NCBI GenBank assembly: GCA_913776825.1
Contig: CAJYPV010000005.1
Span: 1-41,816 of the forward strand
Source: Burkholderiaceae bacterium
GTDB taxonomy: Bacteria > Pseudomonadota > Gammaproteobacteria > Burkholderiales > Burkholderiaceae_C
Reading direction: 5' to 3'
Length of the DNA: 41,816 nt
This document shows positions 24,490 through 32,868 of this stretch, one piece after another (the stretch's first letter is position 1; each line of letters begins with the position of its first letter). Below the pieces are notes generated by a model. The model searched no databases and was not told the origin of the DNA. It saw nothing but the letters and a program-made list of their open reading frames with translations. A program made the position numbers and the translations under genes.

Positions 24490-24848
24490 CCATGAAGCGA
24501 CTTATTGCGTGCGCGCTGCACCGACTCGGGTGGCTGCGCTACGACCTGCTCGTTTCTCCGGTCGCGCAGCATCCGGGCAAGAACGCCGTGCCGCCGGGTG
24601 AACTGTGGCTGGTCATCGATACGGGCGTCAAGAAGTGGGCTTGCATGAGCTGCCCAGGCGGTTGCGGGGCGCAGATTTCGCTTTCACTTAACCCGGCTCG
24701 ACGGCCGCGCTGGTCGGTCCAATCGGACTTCTGGGGGCGCCCAACCGTGACGCCGTCAATTCACCAGCACAGTGCATGCACTTGCCACTTTTGGATCAAG
24801 CGTGGCTTAGTCGAGTGGTGCCGACGAAGTGACAGCATCGACGTTTGA
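24486..24848 (+). CDS. DUF6527-family zinc-ribbon-like protein
   Basis: A 120-aa protein with cysteine-rich motifs ACMSCPGGCGAQISLSL (residues about 52-70) and CTCHFWIKRGLVEW near the C-terminus, plus GRPTVTPSI. These are the hallmarks of DUF6527 proteins, which accompany bacterial ubiquitin-like operons with multi-ubiquitin, E2 and JAB-E1 genes. The function is unknown; a metal-bound substrate or adaptor role has been suggested by context only. The start at 24486 was chosen for the four-base overlap with the E1 gene. It ends the operon; no hairpin terminator follows. Confidence 0.8.
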   Translation: MTMKRLIACALHRLGWLRYDLLVSPVAQHPGKNAVPPGELWLVIDTGVKKWACMSCPGGCGAQISLSLNPARRPRWSVQSDFWGRPTVTPSIHQHSACTCHFWIKRGLVEWCRRSDSIDV

Positions 24849-25302
24849 AGGAGAGCATCAGGTTGAGCGGCTCGAGTCAAGGCGCTGCATGGCAGCCACC
24901 GGCGAACGGAAAAATGGACGAGCACCGGTTAGTGCATCATGCAGCGATCTTCAATACTCATTCGCCATGGCATTATTGATGGCATCATGATCTGTCGTGC
25001 TGCAAATGTCTTTGCAAATCAAAGCTTTGTGGCTGTTGTTGATAATTGAGTGGGAGTGAGGAGGCGCCGATGGCGGCGCTGACTGACCTCAGCGCTGTCA
25101 CACCACGCCGGGGCACTTTGTGCCCCGCGCATTGGACCGAGTCGTCCCGCAGCGATTCGATGGCGCGCCGCAAGCCTGCACTCGTGGCGCGGCGACGAAG
25201 GCCGCCTGCTTGGATTGCCCTTCGCCCGTCACGACCGAACAGCGCCGTCCACCGGCCTGCCGCGCCGGACACCCCAGGATTTGCTCGCTAAGATCCCGCC
25301 CC
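24849..25302. other. Boundary region between defence operon and malonate locus
   Basis: About 450 bases with no convincing gene. From 24950 to 25045 the sequence is AT-rich relative to both sides and includes a direct repeat of TGCAAAT at 25001-25007 and 25013-25019 followed by the palindrome AAAGCTTT (25021-25028), and a tandem-like ATGGCATTATT/ATGGCATCATG near 24968-24990. This is likely the promoter zone of the LysR gene, and possibly the junction between acquired and ancestral DNA. I see no tRNA gene or clear attachment site. Confidence 0.45.
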
Positions 25303-26223
25303 ATGGCGGCCCGCATCGACGAAGAGATCACCTTCCGCAAACTGGAAATTCTGCTGGCCTTCCTGGAAGCCGGCAGTTTGGCGCGAGCCGCCGAAGCTTT
25401 GGGTGTGAGCGCCGTCAGCGTGCATCGCGCGCTCCATTCCCTGGAGACCGGCACGCGGTGCAGCCTGTTCCGCCTGGAAGGCCGCAATCTGCAGCCCAAC
25501 GATGCCGCCCATGCGCTGGCCGACGTGGCGCGCGAGGTCCTGCAGACCATGGCGCAAGGCATCCGCGCCACGCGTGAAATCGCCGGCTATGCGGCGGACC
25601 GTATCCGCATCGGATCGCTCTACTCGCTCACCAGCGGCACCGTGCCGGCGTTGATCATGGCGCTGCGCCTGCGCAGGCCGGACATTCAAACCGAGCTGGT
25701 GCTGGGCTCCAACAGCGAGCTGTCGCGCAAGCTGCGTGAAGGGGAGTTGGACGCCACGATCATGGGCCAGCCCGAAGGCGCGCCGGACATCGAGTCGCAA
25801 TTGCTGTTCGAAGACGAGATCTTCTTCGCGGCACCCGTGGGGTCGTCGTACGCCGCCCAGTCGCAGATCGATCTGACGCAGTGCCGTGACGAGCGATTCG
25901 TCTCGCTCACCGAAGGCTACGTCACCCAGGACCGCTTCCGCGACGCGTTCCGCGTGGCCGGCTTCGAGCCCAACGTCGTGATGACGACGAACGACATCTT
26001 CTCGCTGATGAACCTCGTGGGCGGCAGCATCGGCTGCACGCTGTTGCCGGGCCGAATCCGCAGCGTGCTGCCGCGCAGCGTGTGTCTCGTGCCGCTCCTG
26101 CCCGCGTTCCAGATGCGGCAGAAGATCAGCGTCAGCTTCCTGCGCACGCGTGAGCGTGATCCCAATCTGCTGTCGCTGCTGGCCGCCTGCCGCAGTCATT
26201 CCGCCGAGCTTCCCCAGGGTTAA
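25303..26223 (+). CDS. mdcR: LysR-family regulator, MdcR-like
   Basis: A 306-aa LysR-type activator. The N-terminal winged HTH is clear (LAFLEAGSLARAAEALGVSA, VSVHRALHSLE) and the periplasmic-binding-like effector domain follows (DRIRIGSLYSLTSGTVPALI). It lies directly before and codirectional with the TRAP and mdc genes, as malonate-responsive MdcR-type regulators do. The ATG at 25303 gives the normal length; upstream extension of the frame gives low-complexity sequence without domain features. Confidence 0.8.
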   Translation: MAARIDEEITFRKLEILLAFLEAGSLARAAEALGVSAVSVHRALHSLETGTRCSLFRLEGRNLQPNDAAHALADVAREVLQTMAQGIRATREIAGYAADRIRIGSLYSLTSGTVPALIMALRLRRPDIQTELVLGSNSELSRKLREGELDATIMGQPEGAPDIESQLLFEDEIFFAAPVGSSYAAQSQIDLTQCRDERFVSLTEGYVTQDRFRDAFRVAGFEPNVVMTTNDIFSLMNLVGGSIGCTLLPGRIRSVLPRSVCLVPLLPAFQMRQKISVSFLRTRERDPNLLSLLAACRSHSAELPQG

Positions 26224-26255
26224 CCCACGATCGTTGCGTCCAGCGTAATGGTCTC

Positions 26256-26271
26256 CAATCGAGGTTGATTG
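26256..26271. promoter_or_regulatory. Candidate LysR-type operator before the TRAP/mdc operon
   Basis: CAATC (26256-26260) and GATTG (26267-26271) form an inverted repeat with a 6-base spacer, 68 bases before the dctP start. It has the size and symmetry of a LysR-family box. It is followed by a 7-bp hairpin GCGGCGC/GCGCCGC at 26282-26304. Confidence 0.4.
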
Positions 26272-26338
26272 ATCGTCCCGGGCGGCGCTTTGACACTGCG
26301 CCGCATACCGCCATCCAAGGCGGGCCCCGGAGACAAGC

Positions 26339-27355
26339 ATGAACTTCACTCGTCGTCAGTGGCTGGCCGCCACGGCTGCCGCCAGCTGCCTGCCCGCCAC
26401 CTTGGCCCAGGCCCAGACCAGCACCCTCAAGATCTCGCACCAGTTCCCGAGCGGCACGCTCAACGAAGGCGACTTCCGCGACCGCCTCTGCCGCCGATTC
26501 GCCGCCGAGGTGGAGAAGCGCACCGGCGGCGCCTTGAAGGCGTCGGTCTATCCGGGCTCGTCGCTCATGAAGACCAACGCGCAGTTCTCGGCCATGCGCA
26601 AGGGCGCGTTGGACATGAGCCTCGTGCCGCTGTCCTATGCCGGCGGCGAAGTCGCCGAGACGAATGCCGGCCTGATGCCCGCGCTCGTGCCCAGCTATGA
26701 GCAGGGCGCCGCCTGGAAGACGGCCGAGGTCGGCAAGCTGCTGTCCAAGGTGCTGGACGACAAGGGCATCATCATCGTGAGCTGGGTCTGGCAGGCCGGC
26801 GGCGTCGCCAGCCGCACCCGGCCGCTCGTCACGCCGGACGACGCCAAGGGATTGAAGGTCCGCGGCGGCAGCCGCGAGATGGACATGATGCTGAAGACCG
26901 CCGGCGCCTCGGTCATCACGCTGCCGTCCAATGAGATCTACGCCGCCATGCAGACCGGCGCGATGGACGCCGCCATGACCTCGTCCACCAGCTTCATGTC
27001 CTTCAAGCTGGAAGAGATCGCCAAGCACCTGACCTCCGGCCGGCAACGCACCTATTGGTTCATGCTGGAGCCGCTGCTGATCTCCAAGGAGGTCTTCAAC
27101 AAGCTGCCCAAGGCGCAGCAGGACATCATCATGGCCATCGGCGCCGAGATGGAAGTCTTCGCCCGCGACGCGGCCAAGGCGGACGACCAGGCGGCCGCTG
27201 CCATCTATGCCAAGGCGGGCGCCAAGGTCTACGACATGGACGAGCCCACGCTCAAGAAGTGGCAGGCCATCGCGCGCGACACCGCCTGGAAGGATTTCGG
27301 CGACAAGAACGAGTCCTGCGCCGCCATCCTCAAGGCCGCCCAGAAGCTGCTCTGA
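26339..27355 (+). CDS. dctP: TRAP transporter substrate-binding protein (DctP)
   Basis: A 338-aa periplasmic protein of the DctP family. An N-terminal export signal of Tat-like type (TRRQWLAATAAASCLPATLAQA) is followed by the mature domain with KISHQFPSG, a conserved Arg region KVRGGSREMDMMLK, and PSNEIYAAMQTGAMDAAM, the family's substrate-binding region. With dctQ, dctM and the mdc genes downstream it most probably binds malonate. It starts a long codirectional operon that runs to 35282. Confidence 0.88.
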   Translation: MNFTRRQWLAATAAASCLPATLAQAQTSTLKISHQFPSGTLNEGDFRDRLCRRFAAEVEKRTGGALKASVYPGSSLMKTNAQFSAMRKGALDMSLVPLSYAGGEVAETNAGLMPALVPSYEQGAAWKTAEVGKLLSKVLDDKGIIIVSWVWQAGGVASRTRPLVTPDDAKGLKVRGGSREMDMMLKTAGASVITLPSNEIYAAMQTGAMDAAMTSSTSFMSFKLEEIAKHLTSGRQRTYWFMLEPLLISKEVFNKLPKAQQDIIMAIGAEMEVFARDAAKADDQAAAAIYAKAGAKVYDMDEPTLKKWQAIARDTAWKDFGDKNESCAAILKAAQKLL

Positions 27356-27362
27356 GCCTGCC

Positions 27363-27932
27363 ATGAGCCACGGTTTCGAACTCAAGCCGGCGGTGGCCGG
27401 CATCGACCCGCACACGCCCGCCGTGCTGATGCCGGTGGCCCGGCTGCTGCACTGGATCAATCACGCGATGGTGGTGCTCGGCATGCTGGCCCTGCTGGTC
27501 GCCTCCTGCGTGCTGACCTACAGCGTGGTCTCGCGCTATGTCATGCAGGCCTCCACCGACTGGCAGGACGAAGCCGCGGTGTTCTGCCTGGTCGGCGCCA
27601 CCTTCATGTGCGGCGCCTTCGTGCAGCAACTGCGCGGCCATGTGGGCATCGAGGCGCTCTCCAGCCTGCTGCCGCGCTCGGTCAACCAACTGCGCCTGGC
27701 GCTTGTGGATCTGCTCTGCACCGCCTTCTGCGGCTTCTTCGCCTGGAAGTCCTGGACGCTGTTCCATGAGGCCTGGGCCGAAGGGCAGACGACCTCGTCC
27801 TCCTGGGCGCCGCCGCTGTGGATTCCCTATGCGCTGATGGCGGCCGGCACGACGCTGCTGGCGCTGCAGTTGCTGGTGCAACTGACCGCCCAACTGAACA
27901 AGCTCTTCCATCCGCAAGGAGTCGCCCGATGA
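27363..27932 (+). CDS. dctQ: TRAP transporter small permease (DctQ)
   Basis: A 189-aa inner-membrane protein with four membrane segments (for example MVVLGMLALLVASCVLTYSV and ALMAAGTTLLALQLLVQLTA) and the DctQ marker SRYVMQASTDWQDEAAVF. Its start is seven bases after the dctP stop, and its TGA overlaps the dctM ATG by four bases. Confidence 0.85.
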   Translation: MSHGFELKPAVAGIDPHTPAVLMPVARLLHWINHAMVVLGMLALLVASCVLTYSVVSRYVMQASTDWQDEAAVFCLVGATFMCGAFVQQLRGHVGIEALSSLLPRSVNQLRLALVDLLCTAFCGFFAWKSWTLFHEAWAEGQTTSSSWAPPLWIPYALMAAGTTLLALQLLVQLTAQLNKLFHPQGVAR

Positions 27933-29290
27933 GCATGCTCGCCTTCGGAACGCTGTTCGGCATCGTCACCTTGCTGTTCATGTTCTCCGGCGCGCCGATC
28001 GCCTTTGCGCTCGGCAGCGTCGCCACCCTGTTCATGGCCCTGTTCATGCCGGCCTCGGCGCTGGACACCGTCACCCAGAACGTCTACGAGGAAATGGCCA
28101 GCATCACGCTGCTGTCCATTCCGCTGTTCATCCTGAAGGGCGCCGCCATCGGCAAGTCGCGTGCGGGCCAGGATCTTTACGCCGCGATGCATGTCTGGAT
28201 GGGCCGCATTCCCGGCGGCCTGGGCATTGCCAATGTCTTCGCCTGTGCGCTGTTCGCGGCCATGGCCGGCTCCAGCCCGGCGACCTGCTCGGCGATCGGC
28301 AGCGCCGGCATTCCCGAGATGCGCAAGCGCGGCTATTCGCCAGGTTTCGCAGCCGGCATCATCGCTGCGGGCGGCACGCTGGGCATCCTGCTGCCGCCGT
28401 CGGTGACGATGATCCTGTATGCCGTCGCGGCCGAGCAGTCGCTCGGTCGGCTGTTCCTCGCCGGCATCATGCCGGGCGTGCTGCTGGTGGCGCTGTTCGC
28501 CACCTACGCCGCGCTGCGCTATCGCAAGGAGCATGCGCTGGCGGAAGCCGAATACCGCCGCACCGGCGCGGCGTCCGCGCTGCTCGCGCAGGAGACCTTC
28601 ACCCGCCGCCAGAAATTCGAGATGCTGCCGCGCGTGGTGCCCTTCGTGCTGCTGCTGATCGGGGTGATGGTGGCGCTGTACGGCGGCTTCGCGACGCCCT
28701 CCGAGACGGCGGGCCTGGGCGCGCTGCTGGCGTTGCTGCTGATCGCCACCATCTACGGCGTCTGGCGGCCGCGCGACGTGGCGCCCATCCTCACGTCCAC
28801 GCTGAAGGAATCGACGATGCTGATGTTCATCATCGGCATGTCGCTGCTGTTCTCCTACGTGATGAGCTATCTGCACATCAGCCAGGCGGCGGCGGAGTGG
28901 ATCGTCGGCATGCACCTGTCCAAGTGGGTGCTGCTCGCCGCCGTGCTGTTCATGGTCATCCTGCTGGGCTTCTTCCTGCCGCCGGTCAGCATCATCCTGA
29001 TGACCGCGCCCATCATCCTGCCGCCGCTCAAGGCCGCGGGCTTCGACCTGATCTGGTTCGGCATCCTGATGACCATCGTGATGGAGACCGGCCTCATCCA
29101 CCCGCCGGTCGGCCTGAACATCTTCGTCATCAAGAACATCGCACCCGACATCGAGCTGCGTGACATCATCTGGGGTGTGCTGCCCTTCGTGGTGCTGATG
29201 TTGCTGGCCGTGCTGCTGATCTGCATCTTCCCCGGCATCGCGACCGGCCTGCCGGATGCCGTCATGGGCGCGCTGGCCACACCGCACTGA
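27929..29290 (+). CDS. dctM: TRAP transporter large permease (DctM)
   Basis: A 453-aa permease of the DctM family with about 12 membrane segments. Family blocks are visible: GGLGIANVFACALFAAMAGS, SPATCSAIGSAGIPEM, GGTLGILLPPSVTMILYAV and LPPVSIILMTAPIILPP. It couples malonate uptake to an ion gradient with DctPQ (substrate inferred from context). The ATG at 27929 overlaps the dctQ stop; the longer frame upstream lies in dctQ and was rejected. Confidence 0.9.
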   Translation: MSMLAFGTLFGIVTLLFMFSGAPIAFALGSVATLFMALFMPASALDTVTQNVYEEMASITLLSIPLFILKGAAIGKSRAGQDLYAAMHVWMGRIPGGLGIANVFACALFAAMAGSSPATCSAIGSAGIPEMRKRGYSPGFAAGIIAAGGTLGILLPPSVTMILYAVAAEQSLGRLFLAGIMPGVLLVALFATYAALRYRKEHALAEAEYRRTGAASALLAQETFTRRQKFEMLPRVVPFVLLLIGVMVALYGGFATPSETAGLGALLALLLIATIYGVWRPRDVAPILTSTLKESTMLMFIIGMSLLFSYVMSYLHISQAAAEWIVGMHLSKWVLLAAVLFMVILLGFFLPPVSIILMTAPIILPPLKAAGFDLIWFGILMTIVMETGLIHPPVGLNIFVIKNIAPDIELRDIIWGVLPFVVLMLLAVLLICIFPGIATGLPDAVMGALATPH

Positions 29291-29300
29291 GGAGTCGACG

Positions 29301-30971
29301 ATGAACGCTCCCGCCTGGAACCTGCGTGACCGTGAACGGCGCGAGCGACTCGAGCGCGCCGCCACCGCCCTCGGCCCGCGCCTGCGCGGCCGGCAGGTGG
29401 ACACCGACGCCGCGGTCGAGCTGCTCGAAGCGGTGCTGCAACCCGGCGATCGGGTCTGCCTGGAAGGCAACAACCAGAAGCAGGCCGACTTCCTCGCCGA
29501 CACGCTGACGCAACTCGATGTGCAGCGCGTGCACGACCTGCACATGGTGCAGTCGGTGCTGGCGCTGCCGGCCCACCTGGACATCTTCGAGAGCGGCATC
29601 GCCCGCCGGCTGGACTTCTCGTTCTCCGGCCCGCAGGGCGCGCGACTGGCGCGGCTGGTGAGCAGTGGCGGCATCGAGATCGGCGCCATCCACACCTACC
29701 TCGAACTGTTCGCCCGCTACTTCGTCGACCTCACGCCCAAGGTGGCGCTGGTGGCCGCGCAGGCGGCTGATCGTCACGGCAATCTCTACACCGGACCGAA
29801 TACCGAGGACACGCCCGCGATCGTCGAAGCCACCGCCTTCTCCGGCGGCATCGTCATCGCCCAGGTGAACGAGGTGCTGGACACGCTGCCCCGCATCGAC
29901 ATCCCCGCAGACTGGGTGAACTTCGTCGTGCCCGCGCCGCGGCCGAATCTGATCGAGCCGCTCTTCACCCGCGACCCGGCGCAGATCAGCGAGATCCAGG
30001 TGCTGATGGCCATGATGGCGATCAAGGGCATCTACGCCGAATACGGCGTGCAGCGGCTGAACCACGGCATCGGCTTCGACACGGCGGCCATCGAGCTGCT
30101 GCTGCCCACTTACGGCGAGTCGCTCGGTCTGAAAGGCCGCATCTGCCAGCACTGGGCGCTCAATCCGCATCCGGCGCTGATCCCGGCCATCGAGGCCGGC
30201 TGGGTGCAGTCCGTGCATTCATTCGGCTCCGAGCTCGGCATGGAGGACTACATCCGCGCCCGCTCCGACGTGTTCTTCACCGGCGCGGACGGCAGCCTGC
30301 GCAGCAACCGCGCGTTCTGCCAGGCCGCCGGTCACTACGCCTGCGACCTGTTCATCGGCTCCACGCTGCAGATGGATTTGCAGGGCAACAGCTCGACCGC
30401 CACCTTGGGCCGCATCACCGGCTTCGGCGGTGCGCCCAACATGGGCGCCGATGCCCGCGGTCGCCGCCACGCCAGCCCGGCCTGGCTGAAGGCGGGCGGC
30501 GAGGCACGAGCGGGCCGGGCCGGAGCGGCCGGCACGCCGCGCGGGCAGAAGCTCGTGGTGCAGATGGTCGAAACCTTCCGCGAGCACATGCAGCCCGCCT
30601 TCGTCGAACGCCTCGATGCGTGGACGCTGCAGGAGCAGGCCGACATGGCGCTGCCGCCGATCATGATCTACGGTGAGGACGTGAGCCATGTGCTCACCGA
30701 GGAAGGCATCGCCAACCTGCTGCTGTGCCGCAGCGACGAAGAGCGCGAGCAAGCCATTCGCGGTGTGTCGGGCTACACGGCGGTCGGGCTGGCGCGGGAC
30801 GCCCGCATGGTGGAGAACCTGCGTGATCGCGGCGTCATCCGCCGCCCGGCCGACCTCGGCATCGACCCGCGCGATGCGACCCGCAATCTCCTGGCTGCCC
30901 GCAGCATGCGCGACCTCGTGCGTGCCTCGGGCGGTCTCTATGCGCCTCCGAAGCGCTTTCGCAACTGGTGA
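29301..30971 (+). CDS. mdcA: Malonate decarboxylase alpha subunit (acetyl-S-ACP:malonate ACP transferase)
   Basis: A 556-aa subunit that exchanges acetate on the acyl carrier MdcC for malonate. The sequence is typical MdcA: VCLEGNNQKQADFLADTL, HDLHMVQSVLALP, DRHGNLYTGPNTEDTPAIVE, ITGFGGAPNMGADARGRRH and GEDVSHVLTEEGIANLL. The ATG at 29301 has a GAGGAG site after the dctM stop. First catalytic gene of the mdc set, which is ordered A-C-D-E-G-B-H here. Confidence 0.95.
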   Translation: MNAPAWNLRDRERRERLERAATALGPRLRGRQVDTDAAVELLEAVLQPGDRVCLEGNNQKQADFLADTLTQLDVQRVHDLHMVQSVLALPAHLDIFESGIARRLDFSFSGPQGARLARLVSSGGIEIGAIHTYLELFARYFVDLTPKVALVAAQAADRHGNLYTGPNTEDTPAIVEATAFSGGIVIAQVNEVLDTLPRIDIPADWVNFVVPAPRPNLIEPLFTRDPAQISEIQVLMAMMAIKGIYAEYGVQRLNHGIGFDTAAIELLLPTYGESLGLKGRICQHWALNPHPALIPAIEAGWVQSVHSFGSELGMEDYIRARSDVFFTGADGSLRSNRAFCQAAGHYACDLFIGSTLQMDLQGNSSTATLGRITGFGGAPNMGADARGRRHASPAWLKAGGEARAGRAGAAGTPRGQKLVVQMVETFREHMQPAFVERLDAWTLQEQADMALPPIMIYGEDVSHVLTEEGIANLLLCRSDEEREQAIRGVSGYTAVGLARDARMVENLRDRGVIRRPADLGIDPRDATRNLLAARSMRDLVRASGGLYAPPKRFRNW

Positions 30972-30982
30972 GGGACTGCCCC

Positions 30983-31297
30983 ATGCAACCCGGTCTCGAA
31001 ACCCTCGACTACGCCTTCCCCGGCACGCGCGCGGCCGGCCAGTTCACGCCCGTGCTGGTGGGCGTGGTCGGCTCCGGCAACCTGGAGGTCCTGCTGGAGC
31101 CGGCCGCCGGCAGCGACTGCCGCATCCACATCGAGACCTCGGCGCGCGGCTTCGGCGCGATCTGGGCCGCGGTCGTGCACGACTTCCATCAGCGCCACGG
31201 CCTGGCCGGCGTGCAGGTGTCCATCCACGATATGGGAGCCACCCCCGCGGTGGTCAGCCTGCGGCTCGATCAGGCCGCGCAGGAGCTCCAGCCATGA
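30983..31297 (+). CDS. mdcC: Malonate decarboxylase acyl carrier protein (delta)
   Basis: A 104-aa carrier that holds the phosphoribosyl-dephospho-CoA prosthetic group. Ser31 in VVGSGNLEVLLEP is the expected attachment serine. Start at ATG 30983; a GTG 15 bases before is less likely. The stop overlaps the mdcD ATG by four bases (31294-31297). Confidence 0.92.
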   Translation: MQPGLETLDYAFPGTRAAGQFTPVLVGVVGSGNLEVLLEPAAGSDCRIHIETSARGFGAIWAAVVHDFHQRHGLAGVQVSIHDMGATPAVVSLRLDQAAQELQP

Positions 31298-32163
31298 TCT
31301 CCTTTTCCGAATGCAGTGCGCGCGAGCGCCTGGCCCTGCTGCTGGACGCGGACAGCTTTCACGAATGGCTGCCGCCCGCGCTCAAGCTCACCAGTCCGCA
31401 TCTGGCCCAACTCGGCGTGCCGGCCTCATTCGATGACGGCGTCGCCATCGGGCGCGCCACGCTGGCCGGCCGACCGGTGTTCGTCGCCGCGCAGGAAGGG
31501 CAGTTCATGGGCGGCGGCGTGGGCGAAGTCCATGGTGCCAAGCTCGTCGGCTGGCTGCAGCGGGCGCTGCGGGACCGGCCCGATGCAGTGCTGCTGCTGG
31601 CGGAGTCCGGTGGCGTGCGGCTGCATGAAGCGAATGCCGGGCTGATCGCCGTGTCGGAGGTGATGCGCGCGCTGCTGGATGTGCGCGCCGCCGGCATCCC
31701 GGTCGTGGTGCTGATCGGCGGCACCGGCGGCTGCTTCGGCGGCATGGGCATCGTGGCGCGCTGCGCCGATCACATCATCATGAGCGACATCGGCCGGCTG
31801 GCGATGTCGGGTCCCGAGGTCATCGAGGCCTCGCATGGCGTCGAGGAATTCGACAGCCGCGACCGCGCGCTGGTGTGGCGCACCACCGGCGGCAAGCACC
31901 GCTGGCTGACCGGCGATTGCGACGCGCTGGTGGAGGACGATGTGTCGGCCTTCCGCGAGGCGGCCATCGCGGCGATCACGGCCCTCGACGCCAGCCACCC
32001 CGTCACGCTCGAACGACTGGAGGCCGAGCACGCGCGGCTGAGCGCCCGCCTGGACTTTCAAGGCGCCGAGGCGATCGAGCTGTGGGCCGCGCTGGGCCTG
32101 CCTGACGCGGCCCGCATTCCCGACCTGGACGTGGCGGCCGTGACCGCCTTGGGAGCCCGCTGA
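31294..32163 (+). CDS. mdcD: Malonate decarboxylase beta subunit
   Basis: A 289-aa carboxyltransferase-fold subunit which with MdcE decarboxylates malonyl-S-ACP. Diagnostic stretches are AAQEGQFMGGGVGEVHGAKL, LLAESGGVRLHEAN, and LIGGTGGCFGGMGIVARCAD, forming the crotonase-like oxyanion sites. The stop TGA overlaps the mdcE start by one base. Confidence 0.95.
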   Translation: MISFSECSARERLALLLDADSFHEWLPPALKLTSPHLAQLGVPASFDDGVAIGRATLAGRPVFVAAQEGQFMGGGVGEVHGAKLVGWLQRALRDRPDAVLLLAESGGVRLHEANAGLIAVSEVMRALLDVRAAGIPVVVLIGGTGGCFGGMGIVARCADHIIMSDIGRLAMSGPEVIEASHGVEEFDSRDRALVWRTTGGKHRWLTGDCDALVEDDVSAFREAAIAAITALDASHPVTLERLEAEHARLSARLDFQGAEAIELWAALGLPDAARIPDLDVAAVTALGAR

Positions 32164-32864
32164 TGGACTGGCAACACCTGGCCACGCAGCTCTTCGGGGC
32201 TGAGCATGGCATCCGCCGCGATGGCGACTTCCTGCACGGTGAGGTGAGCTTCGACGGCGAGATGCTCACCGTGCTCGGCACGACCGACCATGCCCCGATC
32301 GGCGTGCAACTCGCGCTGGCGCAGGCGCGCGTCGTGCTGGACACCGTCGCACGTCATCCGGGCCGAGCGCTCCTGCTGTTGATCGATACCCAAGGCCAGC
32401 AACTGCGCCGCCGTGACGAGCTGCTCGGCATCAACCGCGCGATGGCGCATCTGGGCATGTGCCTGGATCTCGCGCGGCGTCGCGGACATCGCGTGCTGGG
32501 CCTCGTCTACGACCAGGCGCTGTCGGGCGGCTTCATCACCTCGGGCCTCATCGCGGATGCCTGCGATGCCGTGCCGGAAGCCGAGATCCGCGTGATGCGC
32601 TTGCCCGCGATGGCGCGCGTCACCAAGCTGCCGGAGTCGATGCTGGCCGAGCTCTCCAAGGACAACCCGGTGTTCGCCCCCGGTGTGGACAACTACGTCG
32701 CGATGGGGGGTGTGCGGCGCTTGTGGGAGGGCGACTTCCAGGCCGCCTTGCGCGACGCGCTGGCGCAGGCGCCGACGGTCGACCGGCGTGCCGAAGACGG
32801 TGCCGCGCGCGGCGGCCGGCGGCATGCGGCAGACGTGATCCAGCGCGTGCTGCAGGCGGTCTGA
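32163..32864 (+). CDS. mdcE: Malonate decarboxylase gamma subunit
   Basis: A 233-aa partner of MdcD, also of crotonase-like fold. Typical motifs: LLLLIDTQGQQLRRRDELLG, VYDQALSGGFITSGLIAD and VMRLPAMARVTKLPE. The TGATG overlap with mdcD suggests coupled synthesis of the two subunits. Confidence 0.93.
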   Translation: MDWQHLATQLFGAEHGIRRDGDFLHGEVSFDGEMLTVLGTTDHAPIGVQLALAQARVVLDTVARHPGRALLLLIDTQGQQLRRRDELLGINRAMAHLGMCLDLARRRGHRVLGLVYDQALSGGFITSGLIADACDAVPEAEIRVMRLPAMARVTKLPESMLAELSKDNPVFAPGVDNYVAMGGVRRLWEGDFQAALRDALAQAPTVDRRAEDGAARGGRRHAADVIQRVLQAV

Positions 32865-32868
32865 TCCC

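Noticed and set aside
27827..29695. 622-codon open frame on the minus strand over dctM and mdcA
   Set aside because: Gln/Arg/His-rich translation without domains, opposite well-supported genes.
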